A DNA stretch of 50,067 nucleotides from Plasmopara viticola (GCA_001695595.3 MBPM02000242.1:1-50067), one strand, 5' to 3'. Counted from the stretch's first letter, positions 1 through 9,547 are shown. The notes: generated by a model from the letters alone, not told the origin. Made by a program: numbers and translations.

Positions 1-272
1 GAGATGCTGTAAAAGTAACGCCTCGACCAGCGACTTCATACCGGTAAGTACCGGTATCTGCAATCAGTTGATGACTGACTTAAAGAGCGGGTTCAAGATG
101 GGCAAAAGATCGGTTTCGGGATGGGAAGATGATTGCGCCCGGATGGTGAGTCATTCTGATTGGCTTAGATAAATCATTGGCTTAGAGGTAGCATGTAGTT
201 GTGAACTAAGGACCATTAAATATATTTACTTTGCATTTTGCCATCTTCAGCTCAAGTGACCTTTATTCAATA
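1..272 (+). repeat. 5' LTR of A1 (lacks first 8 bases)
   Basis: Aligns with the complete 281-bp LTR at 4362-4642 from its ninth base to its end at CAATA. It includes the last 16 codons and stop of the pol reading frame (stop about 45-47), because pol of this family runs into U3. The likely promoter holds two direct copies of ATTGGCTTAGA (159-169, 176-186; inverted CCAAT boxes), an AT-rich TATA-like stretch (217-228) and CATTTTGCC (234-242). Confidence 0.88.
217..242 (+). promoter_or_regulatory. Candidate core promoter of LTR A
   Basis: A TATA-like TAAATATATTTA at 217-228 is followed by CATTTTGCC at 234-242, which fits the oomycete flanking-promoter motif CAWTTTNYY. It lies downstream of the CCAAT repeats and about 30-40 bases before the LTR end. 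The same arrangement recurs in the other A LTRs and in the C and E LTRs. Assignment as the transcription start is inference. Confidence 0.35.
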
Positions 273-284
273 GGTTATGAGCCC
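273..284 (+). promoter_or_regulatory. Primer-binding site of A1 (half tRNA-iMet type)
   Basis: GGTTATGAGCCC directly abuts the LTR end. Its reverse complement GGGCTCATAACC equals the anticodon stem-loop of yeast-type initiator tRNA-Met, so the predicted primer is a tRNA half cut in the anticodon arm, as in Drosophila copia. The ATG at 277-279 inside the site is the first gag codon. Confidence 0.8.
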
Positions 285-483
285 AAGCCCCGCAGACTCT
301 GCCTTCTTCGCCCCGCCTCTGACACCGCCTTCGCCGCCACCATGGACGCACACCGAGCCGAATCAACAAGTTCGACGGAACGAACTTCCATACGTGGAAG
401 TTCAAGATGCGAATGGTGTTGGAGGAGCGCGACCTCTGGGAAGTTGCGAGCGGGGAGATAAAGCTTGAGCAGCTGAGTAACCG
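277..483 (+). pseudogene. Frameshifted N-terminus of A1 Gag
   Basis: Starts Met-Ser-Pro at the ATG within the primer-binding site. Compared with A2 it has lost one C at each of three places: the C run 311-314, near 349, and near 481. The three losses add up to one codon, so the frame after 484 matches the frame at 277, but the stretch between is read out of phase. A second ATG at 342-344 sits in the perfect Kozak context GCCGCCACCATGG. Either natural decay or consensus errors in C runs would explain this. The region should encode the copia Gag N-terminal motif Lys-Phe-Asp-Gly-Thr-Asn-Phe-x-x-Trp. Confidence 0.75.
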
Positions 484-3400
484 ATGGACCAGTCGACCTT
501 TAAGCGTAAGGCTCGAAAGGCGCTGGCGATAATCTGTCTTGCGATGGAGGACTCGCAGCTGCCTCTGGTTCGCTCGGCCAAGGATGCGTATGATGCATGG
601 TCAAGATTGGAAGGACACTTCGAGAAGAGGAGCCTGGCAAACAAGCTCTTCCTTCGTCGCAGGTTCTTCACGACGATGATGGAGGATGGCGACGGTGTGC
701 TAGAGCACATCAACAAGCTCAAGACGTTGGCCGAGCAGCTTGACGCGGTGGGCGCCCCGGTGAGTGAGGACGACCTGGTAATCACGCTTCTTGGAAGTCT
801 GTGTGATTCGTACCAGTTCCTCATCACGGCGCTGGAGTCGCGCTCGGACACGCTGACATGGGAGCTTGTGACGTCGCGTCTGTTACACGAAGAGATGAAA
901 CGCAAGGAACAAGGTGGCGGCGTCGATGGAGCCGCGCACGGGCAAGGACAAGCGTTTGTGACGTCGGACAACGGACGGCGCAAGGGACGACAAGCGACTG
1001 CTAAGGCCAGCAGTGCGTGCCATTACTGTGGAGAACACGGGCATTGGATCGCCAAGTGCCCCGTGAGAATTCGTGAAAACGCAGATCGACAACGGCCAGC
1101 ACAGCGTGCAAATATCGCGCAGAGCGAAGTCGACTCTGGTGATTTTCTCTTCTCGGTTGGTGGAAACTCAAGCACCACCAAGTCGAGTTGCGTATGGCTG
1201 GTTGACTCGGGTGCAACGCAGCACATGACTTTTTCAAGAGAGTTCATGAGAAATTACAAGGAAATTCCTCCGGTGGATGTACATCTCGCAGACGACGGTG
1301 TTGTTCAAGCGATCGGGACTGGCGACATTATAATGTCTCTGAAGACGGCCCACGGAAACAAGAAGGGCATGCTTCGTGGAGTATGGCATATTCCAAAGCT
1401 ATCGCGCAATCTTTTCTCTGTTGGACGATTTACAAAAGATGTTGGACCAGTCACGTTCGAAGCCGATGGCTGTTTTGCGCAGGCAAAGGGAATGCAGTGG
1501 AAGCTTGGAGCCCGCGAGGGCAAAGGGCTGTTTAAACTGTGTATGACGCCAGTCAGCACCAACGAAGCCAATGTGACAAGCTCGTCGGGATGTCATGGGG
1601 ACACCACTTCGTACCTCTGGCACCTTCGACTTGGGCACATTGGACATAGTGGTCTGGAAACTATCGTCAAGAAAAACTATGGTGTTGGCATTGACCTCGC
1701 TTCCGTGAAACAGTGGGAGCTGTGTGATGGTTGTGCACTTGGCAAACAAACGCGAGTGAGTTTTATGCCAAAGTCGCCTTATCATGCAAAGAAACTGTTG
1801 GAAGTAATTCACAGTGATGTGTGTGGACCTATGCAGTCGACGACTTTTAGCGGCAAGCGGTATTTTGTCACTTTCACCGACGAGTACTCGCACTTTACAA
1901 CGGTATTTTTGCTGCGAAACAAGTCTGAAGTTGCCACCAAATTTGCCGAGTTTGTTGCGTTTGCCGAAACTCAGACTGGCAAAGTTGTCAAAGTACTTCG
2001 CTGCGATAATGGAGGTGAGTACACATCGGGTGACATGGCCAAGTTCTGCAAGCGACGTGGTATCGAGCAGAAGTTTACGCCTCCTTATACACCACAGCTT
2101 AATGGAGTGGCTGAACGCATGAACCGGACTTTGGTGGAATGTGCAAGATGCATGATCGAGCACGCTGGACTTCCAAAGACTTATTGGGGAGAGGCTGTTA
2201 TGACCTCCGCTTTCCTTCGCAATCGTTGCCCGACGCGAGGTATTGCTATGGATAAATCGCCATACCAAGTTTGGACTAAAAGAAGACCTGTGCTGACGAA
2301 TTTGAAGGTTTTCGGATGCCATGCTTTTGTCTCGATTCCGAAGGAAAAGCGCAGCAAGTTTGACGCTCGGTCAGTACGCTGTCGATTTCTTGGCTACTCG
2401 GAACATGAGAAAGCGTATCGATTTGAAGAAATAGAAAGTGGTCGTGTGCTGGTGAGTCGTGACGCAAAGTTTATGGAAGATACTTTTGACAGTGGGAGGA
2501 GCAACCGTCGCTACAATGAAGTTGCTGTTCAGGATGATGATGAAGCGACCGATCAGGAATCCTCACAGCATGACCAGATGGAATACGAAGCCGAGGAATC
2601 TGCGCAGGAAGAAGAGGTTGAGCCTGGCAGTAAGCGTCACCAACGGACCCAATCGCTCGAAAAAGCAACTGAAGTGCCAAGGTCTAAACGACAAAGTCGA
2701 TATCAATCACTTGAAGAAATGTCAGCCACAGCGCAAGACTTTGAGGCTGCGTACGTTGTGGATTCAGTGGGAGAGTTGCCGACCACCTTTAAGTCGGCGA
2801 TGGAATCCGACGACGCAGCTAAATGGAAGAAGGCATGCGATTCGGAAATGGACTCGCTACAAAAGAACAAGACATGGACGCTCGTACCACTACCAAAAGG
2901 ACGCAAGGCAATCGGCAATCGATGGGTGTTTCGTGTCAAGGAGAATCAAGCCGGCGAAGTCGAGCGATTCAAAGCGCGTTTGGTGGCCAAAGGGTTCTCT
3001 CAAAAATTCGGCATTGATTATGAAGAAACGTTTGCACCTGTGGCCAAGTTTACGTCGATTCGGATTTTACTCAGTCTGGCTGCCAAGTACGGACTCGCAC
3101 TTCATCAGATGGATGTCAAAACAGCGTTTCTCAACGGCCAGCTTGACGAAGATATCTACATGACGCAGCCTGACGGCTTTACAGACAAGGCCAACCCAGA
3201 CTACGTGTGCAAGTTACAGCGGTCACTGTACGGGCTGAAGCAATCGCCTCGCATGTGGAACAAAACCATTGACGACTTCATGTTGGGCCTGGACTTCAAG
3301 AAGTGTGAATCTGATCACTGCGTGTATGTGAAGCGGGATGGCCATGACATGATGTTCGTAGCACTTTACGTCGACGATCTAATTTTGGCCTGCAATGCTA

Positions 3401-4416
3401 GCAAGATGCTCCAGGAAACCAAGCACGCACTCAGCAAACGATTCGAGATGACGGATTTGGGGCAACTTCACTTCTTTCTTGGAATTGAGATCGAGCAAAA
3501 TTTGAAGATCGGGACTCTGACGATGCGGCAAACCAAGTTCGCGTGCGAAATTTTAACCAAGTTCAATATGGAAAAGAGCAAGCCCGTCAGAACTCCGCAA
3601 GATCCAGGACTCAAACTTACCAAGTCAATGTGCGAAGGAGGATGCAAACACGGTGAAACCATGACCGGTGTGCCATATCGAAATGCTATTGGTTGCCTGA
3701 TGTATCTTATGGTCGGTACGCGTCCGGATCTCGCTGCGGCAGTGGGGGTACTCAGCCAATTTGCAGCAGACCCATGTCCGACACACTGGCAAGCGTTAAA
3801 AAGAGTCTTCAGGTATATCCAAGGTACAAGGACGCACGGTATTGAATTTCAAGCAGCGAATCATGATCAATTGCAAGGATTTTCGGATGCGGACTGGGCC
3901 GGAGATACAATGTCGCGAAGGAGTACAAGCGGCTACGCCTTTATGATGAGCGGTGGATGTGTCAGCTGGAAGAGCAAGAAACAGCGTACGGTGGCACTGT
4001 CGTCTACGGAAGCTGAATACATGGCATTGTCAGAGGCTACGCAAGAGGCAATATGGCTCAAGGCGTTTATGTGTGAGCTGGGAGAGATGTCCCCGGATAC
4101 AGCGGTCAAGATTTATGAAGATAATCAAGGCTCGATTGCACTAGCGAAGAACCCGGAAGCTCATACACGAACCAAGCACATCGACATTCGATCCCATTTT
4201 GTACGTGAAAAGGTTGAAGATGGTCAAGTGATTCTCGAGTACATCTCTACTCTCGACATGCTTGCCGACATAATGACCAAGCCGATTCCTGCGATGCAGT
4301 TTTGTGTACTCCGAAGCAAGCTTGGTATACAGAAGGCGAAGGCTGACGAGTCGAGTGGGAGTGTTGTCGAAGATGCTGTAAAAGTAACGCCTCGACCAGC
4401 GACTTCATACCGGTAA
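484..4416 (+). CDS. A1 Gag-Pol polyprotein, open from Gag to RNase H
   Basis: A 1310-residue frame lacking the disrupted first ~70 Gag residues. Numbered from Met at 484: Gag UBN2-type region 1-150; CCHC knuckle C179, C182, H187, C192; protease D241-S-G-A; integrase zinc H380, H385, C414, C417; catalytic D445, D508, E544 (spacing 62 and 35); reverse transcriptase with YVDD 962-965; RNase H around D1135, E1176, D1213, D1234. The protein would make and package cDNA in cytoplasmic virus-like particles and integrate it. The stop TAA (4414-4416) lies inside the 3' LTR, so the last 17 codons overlap U3. There is no gag/pol frame change and no envelope gene. With the N-terminal frameshifts real, A1 would be non-autonomous. 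Confidence 0.88.
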   Translation: MDQSTFKRKARKALAIICLAMEDSQLPLVRSAKDAYDAWSRLEGHFEKRSLANKLFLRRRFFTTMMEDGDGVLEHINKLKTLAEQLDAVGAPVSEDDLVITLLGSLCDSYQFLITALESRSDTLTWELVTSRLLHEEMKRKEQGGGVDGAAHGQGQAFVTSDNGRRKGRQATAKASSACHYCGEHGHWIAKCPVRIRENADRQRPAQRANIAQSEVDSGDFLFSVGGNSSTTKSSCVWLVDSGATQHMTFSREFMRNYKEIPPVDVHLADDGVVQAIGTGDIIMSLKTAHGNKKGMLRGVWHIPKLSRNLFSVGRFTKDVGPVTFEADGCFAQAKGMQWKLGAREGKGLFKLCMTPVSTNEANVTSSSGCHGDTTSYLWHLRLGHIGHSGLETIVKKNYGVGIDLASVKQWELCDGCALGKQTRVSFMPKSPYHAKKLLEVIHSDVCGPMQSTTFSGKRYFVTFTDEYSHFTTVFLLRNKSEVATKFAEFVAFAETQTGKVVKVLRCDNGGEYTSGDMAKFCKRRGIEQKFTPPYTPQLNGVAERMNRTLVECARCMIEHAGLPKTYWGEAVMTSAFLRNRCPTRGIAMDKSPYQVWTKRRPVLTNLKVFGCHAFVSIPKEKRSKFDARSVRCRFLGYSEHEKAYRFEEIESGRVLVSRDAKFMEDTFDSGRSNRRYNEVAVQDDDEATDQESSQHDQMEYEAEESAQEEEVEPGSKRHQRTQSLEKATEVPRSKRQSRYQSLEEMSATAQDFEAAYVVDSVGELPTTFKSAMESDDAAKWKKACDSEMDSLQKNKTWTLVPLPKGRKAIGNRWVFRVKENQAGEVERFKARLVAKGFSQKFGIDYEETFAPVAKFTSIRILLSLAAKYGLALHQMDVKTAFLNGQLDEDIYMTQPDGFTDKANPDYVCKLQRSLYGLKQSPRMWNKTIDDFMLGLDFKKCESDHCVYVKRDGHDMMFVALYVDDLILACNASKMLQETKHALSKRFEMTDLGQLHFFLGIEIEQNLKIGTLTMRQTKFACEILTKFNMEKSKPVRTPQDPGLKLTKSMCEGGCKHGETMTGVPYRNAIGCLMYLMVGTRPDLAAAVGVLSQFAADPCPTHWQALKRVFRYIQGTRTHGIEFQAANHDQLQGFSDADWAGDTMSRRSTSGYAFMMSGGCVSWKSKKQRTVALSSTEAEYMALSEATQEAIWLKAFMCELGEMSPDTAVKIYEDNQGSIALAKNPEAHTRTKHIDIRSHFVREKVEDGQVILEYISTLDMLADIMTKPIPAMQFCVLRSKLGIQKAKADESSGSVVEDAVKVTPRPATSYR
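4353..4361 (+). promoter_or_regulatory. Polypurine tract of A1
   Basis: GAGTGGGAG immediately precedes the LTR start TGTTG, the expected place for the plus-strand primer. It lies within the pol reading frame. The same tract precedes the A2 3' LTR at 18239-18247. Confidence 0.7.
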
Positions 4417-4642
4417 GTACCGGTATCTGCAATCAGTTGATGACTGACTTAAAGAGCGGGTTCAAGATGGGCAAAAGATCGGTTTCGGGATGGGAAGATG
4501 ATTGCGCCCGGATGGTGAGTCATTCTGATTGGCTTAGATAAATCATTGGCTTAGAGGTAGCATGTAGTTGTGAACTAAGGACCATTAAATATATTTACTT
4601 TGCATTTTGCCATCTTCAGCTCAAGTGACCTTTTATTCAATA
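4362..4642 (+). repeat. LTR shared by A1 (3') and A2 (5')
   Basis: 281 bp, from TGTTGTCG to TTCAATA. It is preceded by a purine tract and followed by a primer-binding site, so it functions as both a 3' and a 5' LTR. It has no TSD of its own, which fits a tandem array made by LTR recombination rather than two separate insertions. Confidence 0.9.
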
Positions 4643-4653
4643 GGTTATAGCCC
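4643..4653 (+). promoter_or_regulatory. Damaged primer-binding site of A2
   Basis: GGTTATAGCCC: one G of the usual GGTTATGAGCCC is missing. The loss removes the gag ATG and bulges the pairing with the anticodon arm. The Kozak-type ATG at 4712 remains in frame with the Gag fragment downstream. It is the only damaged one of twelve such sites in the window. Confidence 0.7.
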
Positions 4654-4791
4654 AAGCCCCGCAGACTCTGCCTTCTTCGCCCCCGCCTCTGACACCGCCT
4701 TCGCCGCCACCATGGACGCCACACCGAGCCGAATCAACAAGTTCGACGGAACGAACTTCCATACGTGGAAGTTCAAGATGCGAATGGTGTT
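4654..4791 (+). pseudogene. A2 Gag N-terminal fragment, cut by B1
   Basis: Encodes the start of Gag with the Lys-Phe-Asp-Gly-Thr-Asn-Phe-His-Thr-Trp motif, in one frame and without the C losses seen in A1. It ends at the B1 insertion point. Gag continues at 9548 after the TSD. The strong ATG is at 4712-4714. Confidence 0.8.
4787..4791. repeat. TSD GTGTT of B1 (partner 9543-9547)
   Basis: The five bases GTGTT flank B1 on both sides and occur once in the uninterrupted A1 gag. They fix the ends of B1 exactly. Confidence 0.9.
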
Positions 4792-5136
4792 TGTTGGATT
4801 TTTGAAGTGGAGGAGTGGAGGAGCGAAGCTTGCGGTGAGCAAAGAGCGAAGAAGGCACTTGAGGTGTTGAATGAAGATTCGAAAGTGATTTTATCAATTT
4901 GGTCCTTAGTTCACAACTCCTTGCTACATCTAAGCCATTCATTTATCTAAGCCAATCAGAGGAACTTACCATCCGGGCGCAAGCATCTCCCCATCCGGGC
5001 GCAATCATCTTGAGTGCGCCTGTCCATGTGTCTATTCATGACGTCATCGTTGTTTGCTTGAAACGTCGGACAGCCGCTCGTATTGGACAGCCTTGGAAAC
5101 CGGAATAAAACTGAGGGAAACCGGTTACCTTTAATA
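4792..5136 (-). repeat. 3' LTR of B1
   Basis: 345 bp; read on the minus strand it runs from TATTAAAGG to AATCCAACA, a non-canonical TA...CA pair of ends. Contains the palindrome TGACGTCA at 5039-5046. It looks the same as the other three B LTRs. Confidence 0.92.
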
Positions 5137-5145
5137 CTCCCCCTC
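5137..5145 (-). promoter_or_regulatory. Polypurine tract of B1
   Basis: Minus-strand GAGGGGGAG directly precedes the 3' LTR. The pol stop TGA overlaps its first bases. Confidence 0.75.
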
Positions 5146-8100
5146 AATACGAGCATGCGTGAATTCCGAGAGTCCTCATCATGTCGGCATGGCGTGGTCC
5201 TGGAAGTGCCTTCGTCATGATGTCTGCCAACATGACGGCTGTCTCGCAGTACTCCAGCTTGACTTCACCGCGTTTGACTTCATCGCGGATGTGATGGTAC
5301 TTGATGTCGATGTGCTTGGCACGTCCATGGTTTACTGGATTCTTCGTCATCTTGATGCATGACTGATTGTCTTCGAATATCTTGAATTCCGGCGTGGTCT
5401 CATTAGCAGCCGTCAGAATCTCGTACAGAAGATGATGGATCCACTTGCCTTCTTGTATAGCTAGACTCAAAGCGATGTACTCCGCTTCGCTGGTAGAAAG
5501 CGATACGCTTGATTGCTTCTTGCTTCCCCAACTGATGGGTGCTCCATCAATATGAATACGTAGCCTGAAGTCGACTTGCGGTCAGAGTGGTCGCCTGCCC
5601 AGTCTGCGTCCGAGTATGCGCGAAAGTCAACCTTGCTCCCGGGCCTAAAACAGAGTCCATGCGACTTGGTTCCTTGTAGGTAGCGAAGAATTCTCTTGAC
5701 TGCAGTCCAATGCTCATCTTGAGGGTTTTCCATAAACCGCGACGCATATCCGACAGCAAAAGCGATGTCAGGGCGAGTCGCTATCATTAGGTGCATCAGT
5801 GCACCGACTGCTTCACGAAACGGAACATTTGTTGCTGTCGACTTGTCACTTGGAAAAAGTCGAGTACTTGGATCCGCCGGGCTCACAACGGGCTTGCTGT
5901 CGTGCATGCCGAAGCGCTTGAGAATGTCTTCAATGTAGCGTCGCTGGCACACTGTTACACTTCCGTCAGGGTTCTTTACCAGTTCCATACCCAGGACGAA
6001 GGCGCATTCACCGCTGTCCGTCATCTCGAAGCGCGTCTTCAAGTCAATCTTGGTACGCGCGATAAGGTCGGTCGAGCTTCCTGTGACGAGTACATCGTCG
6101 ACGTAAACCAGAAGCAGTACGCAGTGGACATCCACAATCTTAATGTATAGACAGGGATCATAGGCTGAAACTTGAAAGCCGATGGAGCACACGAATCCGT
6201 CGAAGGTCTCGTTCCAAACTCGCGAGGCTTGCTTGAGTCCATAAATCGCCTTAATCAGCTCGAGACAGTCGCAATTGTCATCGAGCTCAACCCCTTCCGG
6301 CGTCGCGCAAAACACTTGCTCCTTCATGACGCCGTACAAGAATGCTGTCACCACATCCAGTTGGTCAAGAGGCCAGTCGAAGTACTGGCGATCGCTATGA
6401 CCATTCGCAAGGTCACATACTTGATAACAGGCGAAAACGTCTCCGTGTAGTCGATGCCGTGCTTTTGCTTGAACCCTTTTGCAACGAGGCGCGCTTTATA
6501 CTTCTCAATCGATCCATCAGCTCTCCGCTTGATCTTGAATACCCATTTGGTGCCAATGGCGCGTTGTCCAATCGGAAGTTTCGCCGCTCGAAATACACCA
6601 CGAAGTCGCATCGACTCCAGCTCTCTTTGAATGGCTTTGCGCCAGTGCACCTGTTCCGGTCCATTAACTGCGTCTTGATACGTTGTTGGCTCGGAAAGGT
6701 CAGTAATTTCCACAGCGTTGGCGCTTGCTCGCCATGATCCATCCGCTGGAGACGTGCCATCTTCGTGAACTTGGTTGTCCTTTTCTTCTTCATCCGCCGT
6801 ACTGGGCACGCCTGGTCGGCGTTTAACTTGAGACTGGACGGGATATTCGGGGGCACTTGTTTCTTCCAAACCAGCGTTTTGACTATTTGAGCGCGTATTT
6901 GAAGTTCTGTTGCGCGAGCTTGAGTGATTGGGCTTGCGCTTTCCTGTGTACTTGAACTCCGTCGGTCCTGAGTCGTCGATATCGAGGGTGTCGAAGTCGA
7001 ATAGCGAGTCATTGTCGTCATCGTCTGAGCATTCCGCAAGAGTGCCGAAGCTTAATTCGTCGAAGTTGACGTCGCGACTGATCACCACCTTCCCGCTTTT
7101 ATGTCAAAGACGCGGTATGCCTTGGAGCGTTCCTCGTAGCCGATGAAAATTCCCTCGCGAGCTTTAGCATCCCACTTGAGTCGTTTTTCTCTTGGTGTCA
7201 GAATGAAAGCCTTGCACCCAAATACTCGCATGTGTTTGACGCTTGGTTTGGTCTTGTACACAATTTCATAAGGCGTTTTGGCGGGAATCTTCGGAGAAGG
7301 CAGTCGGTTCTTGATGTAGATCGCTGCCATTGCCGCCTCAGCCCAAAACGTCTTGTCCAAACCAGCGTGATGTAACATGCTGCGACCGATCGTGACGATA
7401 GTCCGGTTGGCTCGCTCAGCAGTGCCGTTTGTCTGGTGCGCGTAGCGGACCGTGGGCTGCACCTCGATGCCATGATCGTCGTAAAAACTGAGTAGGGAGT
7501 TGGTTGCGAACTCCTTGGCCCCATCATGACGCACGAACTTGACCTTGGCACCGAACTGCTTCTCAACCTTGAGGATGTACTTGCGCAGACAGCCTTCACT
7601 TTCCGACTTGGCGCGCAAACAGAATCCAGCCATACACCCACTTGCCTCGTCCGTGATGATCAGCAAGTATCTGCTGCCACCAAGTGACTCGTGCTCCATT
7701 GGCCCACAGTTGTCGAAGTGTAAAAACTCAAATGGGGCATACTTGGGCTTGCTTGGATTGCTCGGAAATGGTTTCTGGACCATCTTTCCTTGCTGGCATC
7801 CTCGGCACAGACCAGATGGCTTAGAGGGTGGCTCGGCGTCCTTGATCATGTTGCTGTCGATCATTTTGCGAAGGACATCAACCGGAGCATGACCCATGCG
7901 AGCATGCAAGTCCACACCGCTACCTTGCACGACTGTATTGGCACAGCGCTGTGGCGTTCGAAGCCAGTAGAGTCCGTTGATAAGATCCGCAGTCGCAACA
8001 ACTTGTTTTGACTTCTTGCGAGCAACGTGCATCTTAGACCCGTCAAACACAACCTGGAACTGGCCACTTTTGTTGATTTGCGGAATCGATAGCAGATTCT

Positions 8101-9193
8101 TGCTCATGCTTGGTACGTATAGCGCATCCTTAATCTCGATTTCACGTTCGTTGCCGTTGGGAAGTACCACCCGTTCGATGATGGTCCCTACGCCCTTGAT
8201 TTCAGTCTTGTTACCGTTGGCAACAGACAATTCGCCTTCGTGATCTTCATGAAGCATGGCGAACTTGGTCTTGTCGTTGCATATGTGATGCGTGGCACCA
8301 CTGTCAATGGCCCAGAGTCCCGGTGCGTTGCTAGTCGATGACATGCCGCATTCCAGCGAGACTGCAAAGGCAACTCGATCGTCATAGTCGTTGTAGTCGT
8401 TGCGCCACTGGACATTGTTGGCCACGCGTCCACGGTTGTTGCCGCCGCGCTTAGAGCCCCGATTCTCGTCCTTCTGCTTGGTCCAGCACCGCTCAGCCGA
8501 GTGCCCCAATTTTCCGCAGTACGTGCACTGGCGAGGCTCCCGATCAGTGCTGAATGCACGTGCCGTGTCTTCAGCCTTGATCGCCAGAGTCTTCTCGCCC
8601 TGCCGCTTGATATGCTCGTTCGTGAGCACCTTGACGACGTCTTGCGTTTTCAGCTCCGCAGTGCTCATCTCCAAGTTTAAAACCACGTTCTCGTAGCTCT
8701 TGGGGAGACTGCGCAGCAAGCAGATTGCCACGTCTTCGTCCTCCATCTTGGCGCCGATGCCGCTGAGTTTGGCGCTGATGTTGAGGACCTCATTGCAATG
8801 TTGTAGCACATTGCCGCCTTCCGACATCTCCATGCTGAAGAGCTGTCGCTTGAGATAGATGCGACCGGCCTTCTGGGATCCACCGTAAAGTGTCTTCACA
8901 CGCGTCCATGCGACCCATGCTTCCTCGCAGTCATCCACGACGTGATGGTAGTCCGCGTCCATGTGGAGCAGCATGAGTCCGAAGGCGATATTGTTAAGCT
9001 TGACATACTCATCCTTGGCACGAGAGTCGGTGAAGGAAGGAGTCGTCTGGCGATTCACCACATGCCACGTTGACTTGGTCAGGAACACGCCACGCATGTA
9101 GCGGCTCCACGTCACGTAGTTGTCTCCGTTGAATTTGTCGATGGAGACTTTGGTGGAGACGTCTTGCGCAGTGGACATGGTACTTGGGCTCAT
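5144..9193 (-). pseudogene. B1 Gag-Pol, broken by three 1-base losses
   Basis: Collinear with the intact B2 polyprotein. The CCHC knuckle (from about 8527), protease DSG (about 8305) and integrase residues (D about 7714 and 7651, E about 7615) are in the first open stretch, 7093-9193. One G is then lost near 7092-7094 (a GGGG run became GGG), one near 6385, between integrase and the reverse transcriptase core, and one near 5543, in RNase H. YVDD is intact at about 6105. There are no stops other than those caused by the shifts. All three breaks are single G losses in G pairs or runs, so consensus error is a real alternative to decay. Confidence 0.88.
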
Positions 9194-9197
9194 AACC
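9186..9197 (-). promoter_or_regulatory. Primer-binding site of B1
   Basis: Minus-strand GGTTATGAGCCC next to the 5' LTR; gag starts at the ATG inside it (9191-9193). Confidence 0.8.
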
Positions 9198-9542
9198 TGT
9201 TGGATTTTTGAAGTGGAGGAGTGGAGGAGCGAAGCTTGCGGTGAGCAAAGAGCGAAGAAGGCACTTGAGGTGTTGAATGAAGATTCGAAAGTGATTTTAT
9301 CAATTTGGTCCTTAGTTCACAACTCCTTGCTACATCTAAGCCATTCATTTATCTAAGCCAATCAGAGGAACTTACCATCCGGGCGCAAGCATCTCCCCAT
9401 CCGGGCGCAATCATCTTGAGTGCGCCTGTCCATGTGTCTATTCATGACGTCATCGTTGTTTGCTTGAAACGTCGGACAGCCGCTCGTATTGGACAGCCTT
9501 GGAAACCGGAATAAAACTGAGGGAAACCGGTTACCTTTAATA
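9198..9542 (-). repeat. 5' LTR of B1
   Basis: 345 bp, the same as the B1 3' LTR by eye. TGACGTCA lies at 9445-9452. Its promoter points left, away from B2, so B1 and B2 are divergent. Confidence 0.92.
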
Positions 9543-9547
9543 GTGTT

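Larger units (their letters stand above)
1..4642 (+). mobile_element. Copia element A1, first unit of the tandem A array
   Basis: Full copia element apart from the first 8 bases of its 5' LTR, which lie left of the window. Order: 5' LTR (1-272), primer-binding site, gag-pol, purine tract, LTR (4362-4642). The right LTR is directly followed by the primer-binding region and gag start of a second A copy, so it serves as 3' LTR of A1 and 5' LTR of A2. The two LTRs differ visibly only at base 1 and by one T in a T-run near the 3' end, so the array is young. The termini are TGTTG...CAATA. Confidence 0.9.
4792..9542 (-). mobile_element. Copia element B1 inserted in A2 gag
   Basis: 4751 bp on the minus strand: 3' LTR 4792-5136, pol and gag 5144-9193, primer-binding site 9186-9197, 5' LTR 9198-9542. 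It is nearly identical to B2 and shorter by exactly three bases, which are the three single-G losses that break its ORF. Confidence 0.93.

Noticed and set aside
273..284. tRNA gene fragment at the GGTTATGAGCCC sites
   Set aside because: Only 12 bases, always next to an LTR end, with no cloverleaf around it; it is a primer-binding site.
277..483. Programmed ribosomal frameshifting in Gag
   Set aside because: B2 and C1 encode Gag-Pol in one frame, and A2 has none of these shifts; the shifts are copy-specific base losses.
402..983. Long antisense open frames opposite gag-pol (for example 402-983, 1399-2322)
   Set aside because: They recur only as shadows of gag-pol codons in every copy, have no known motifs and no separate signals.
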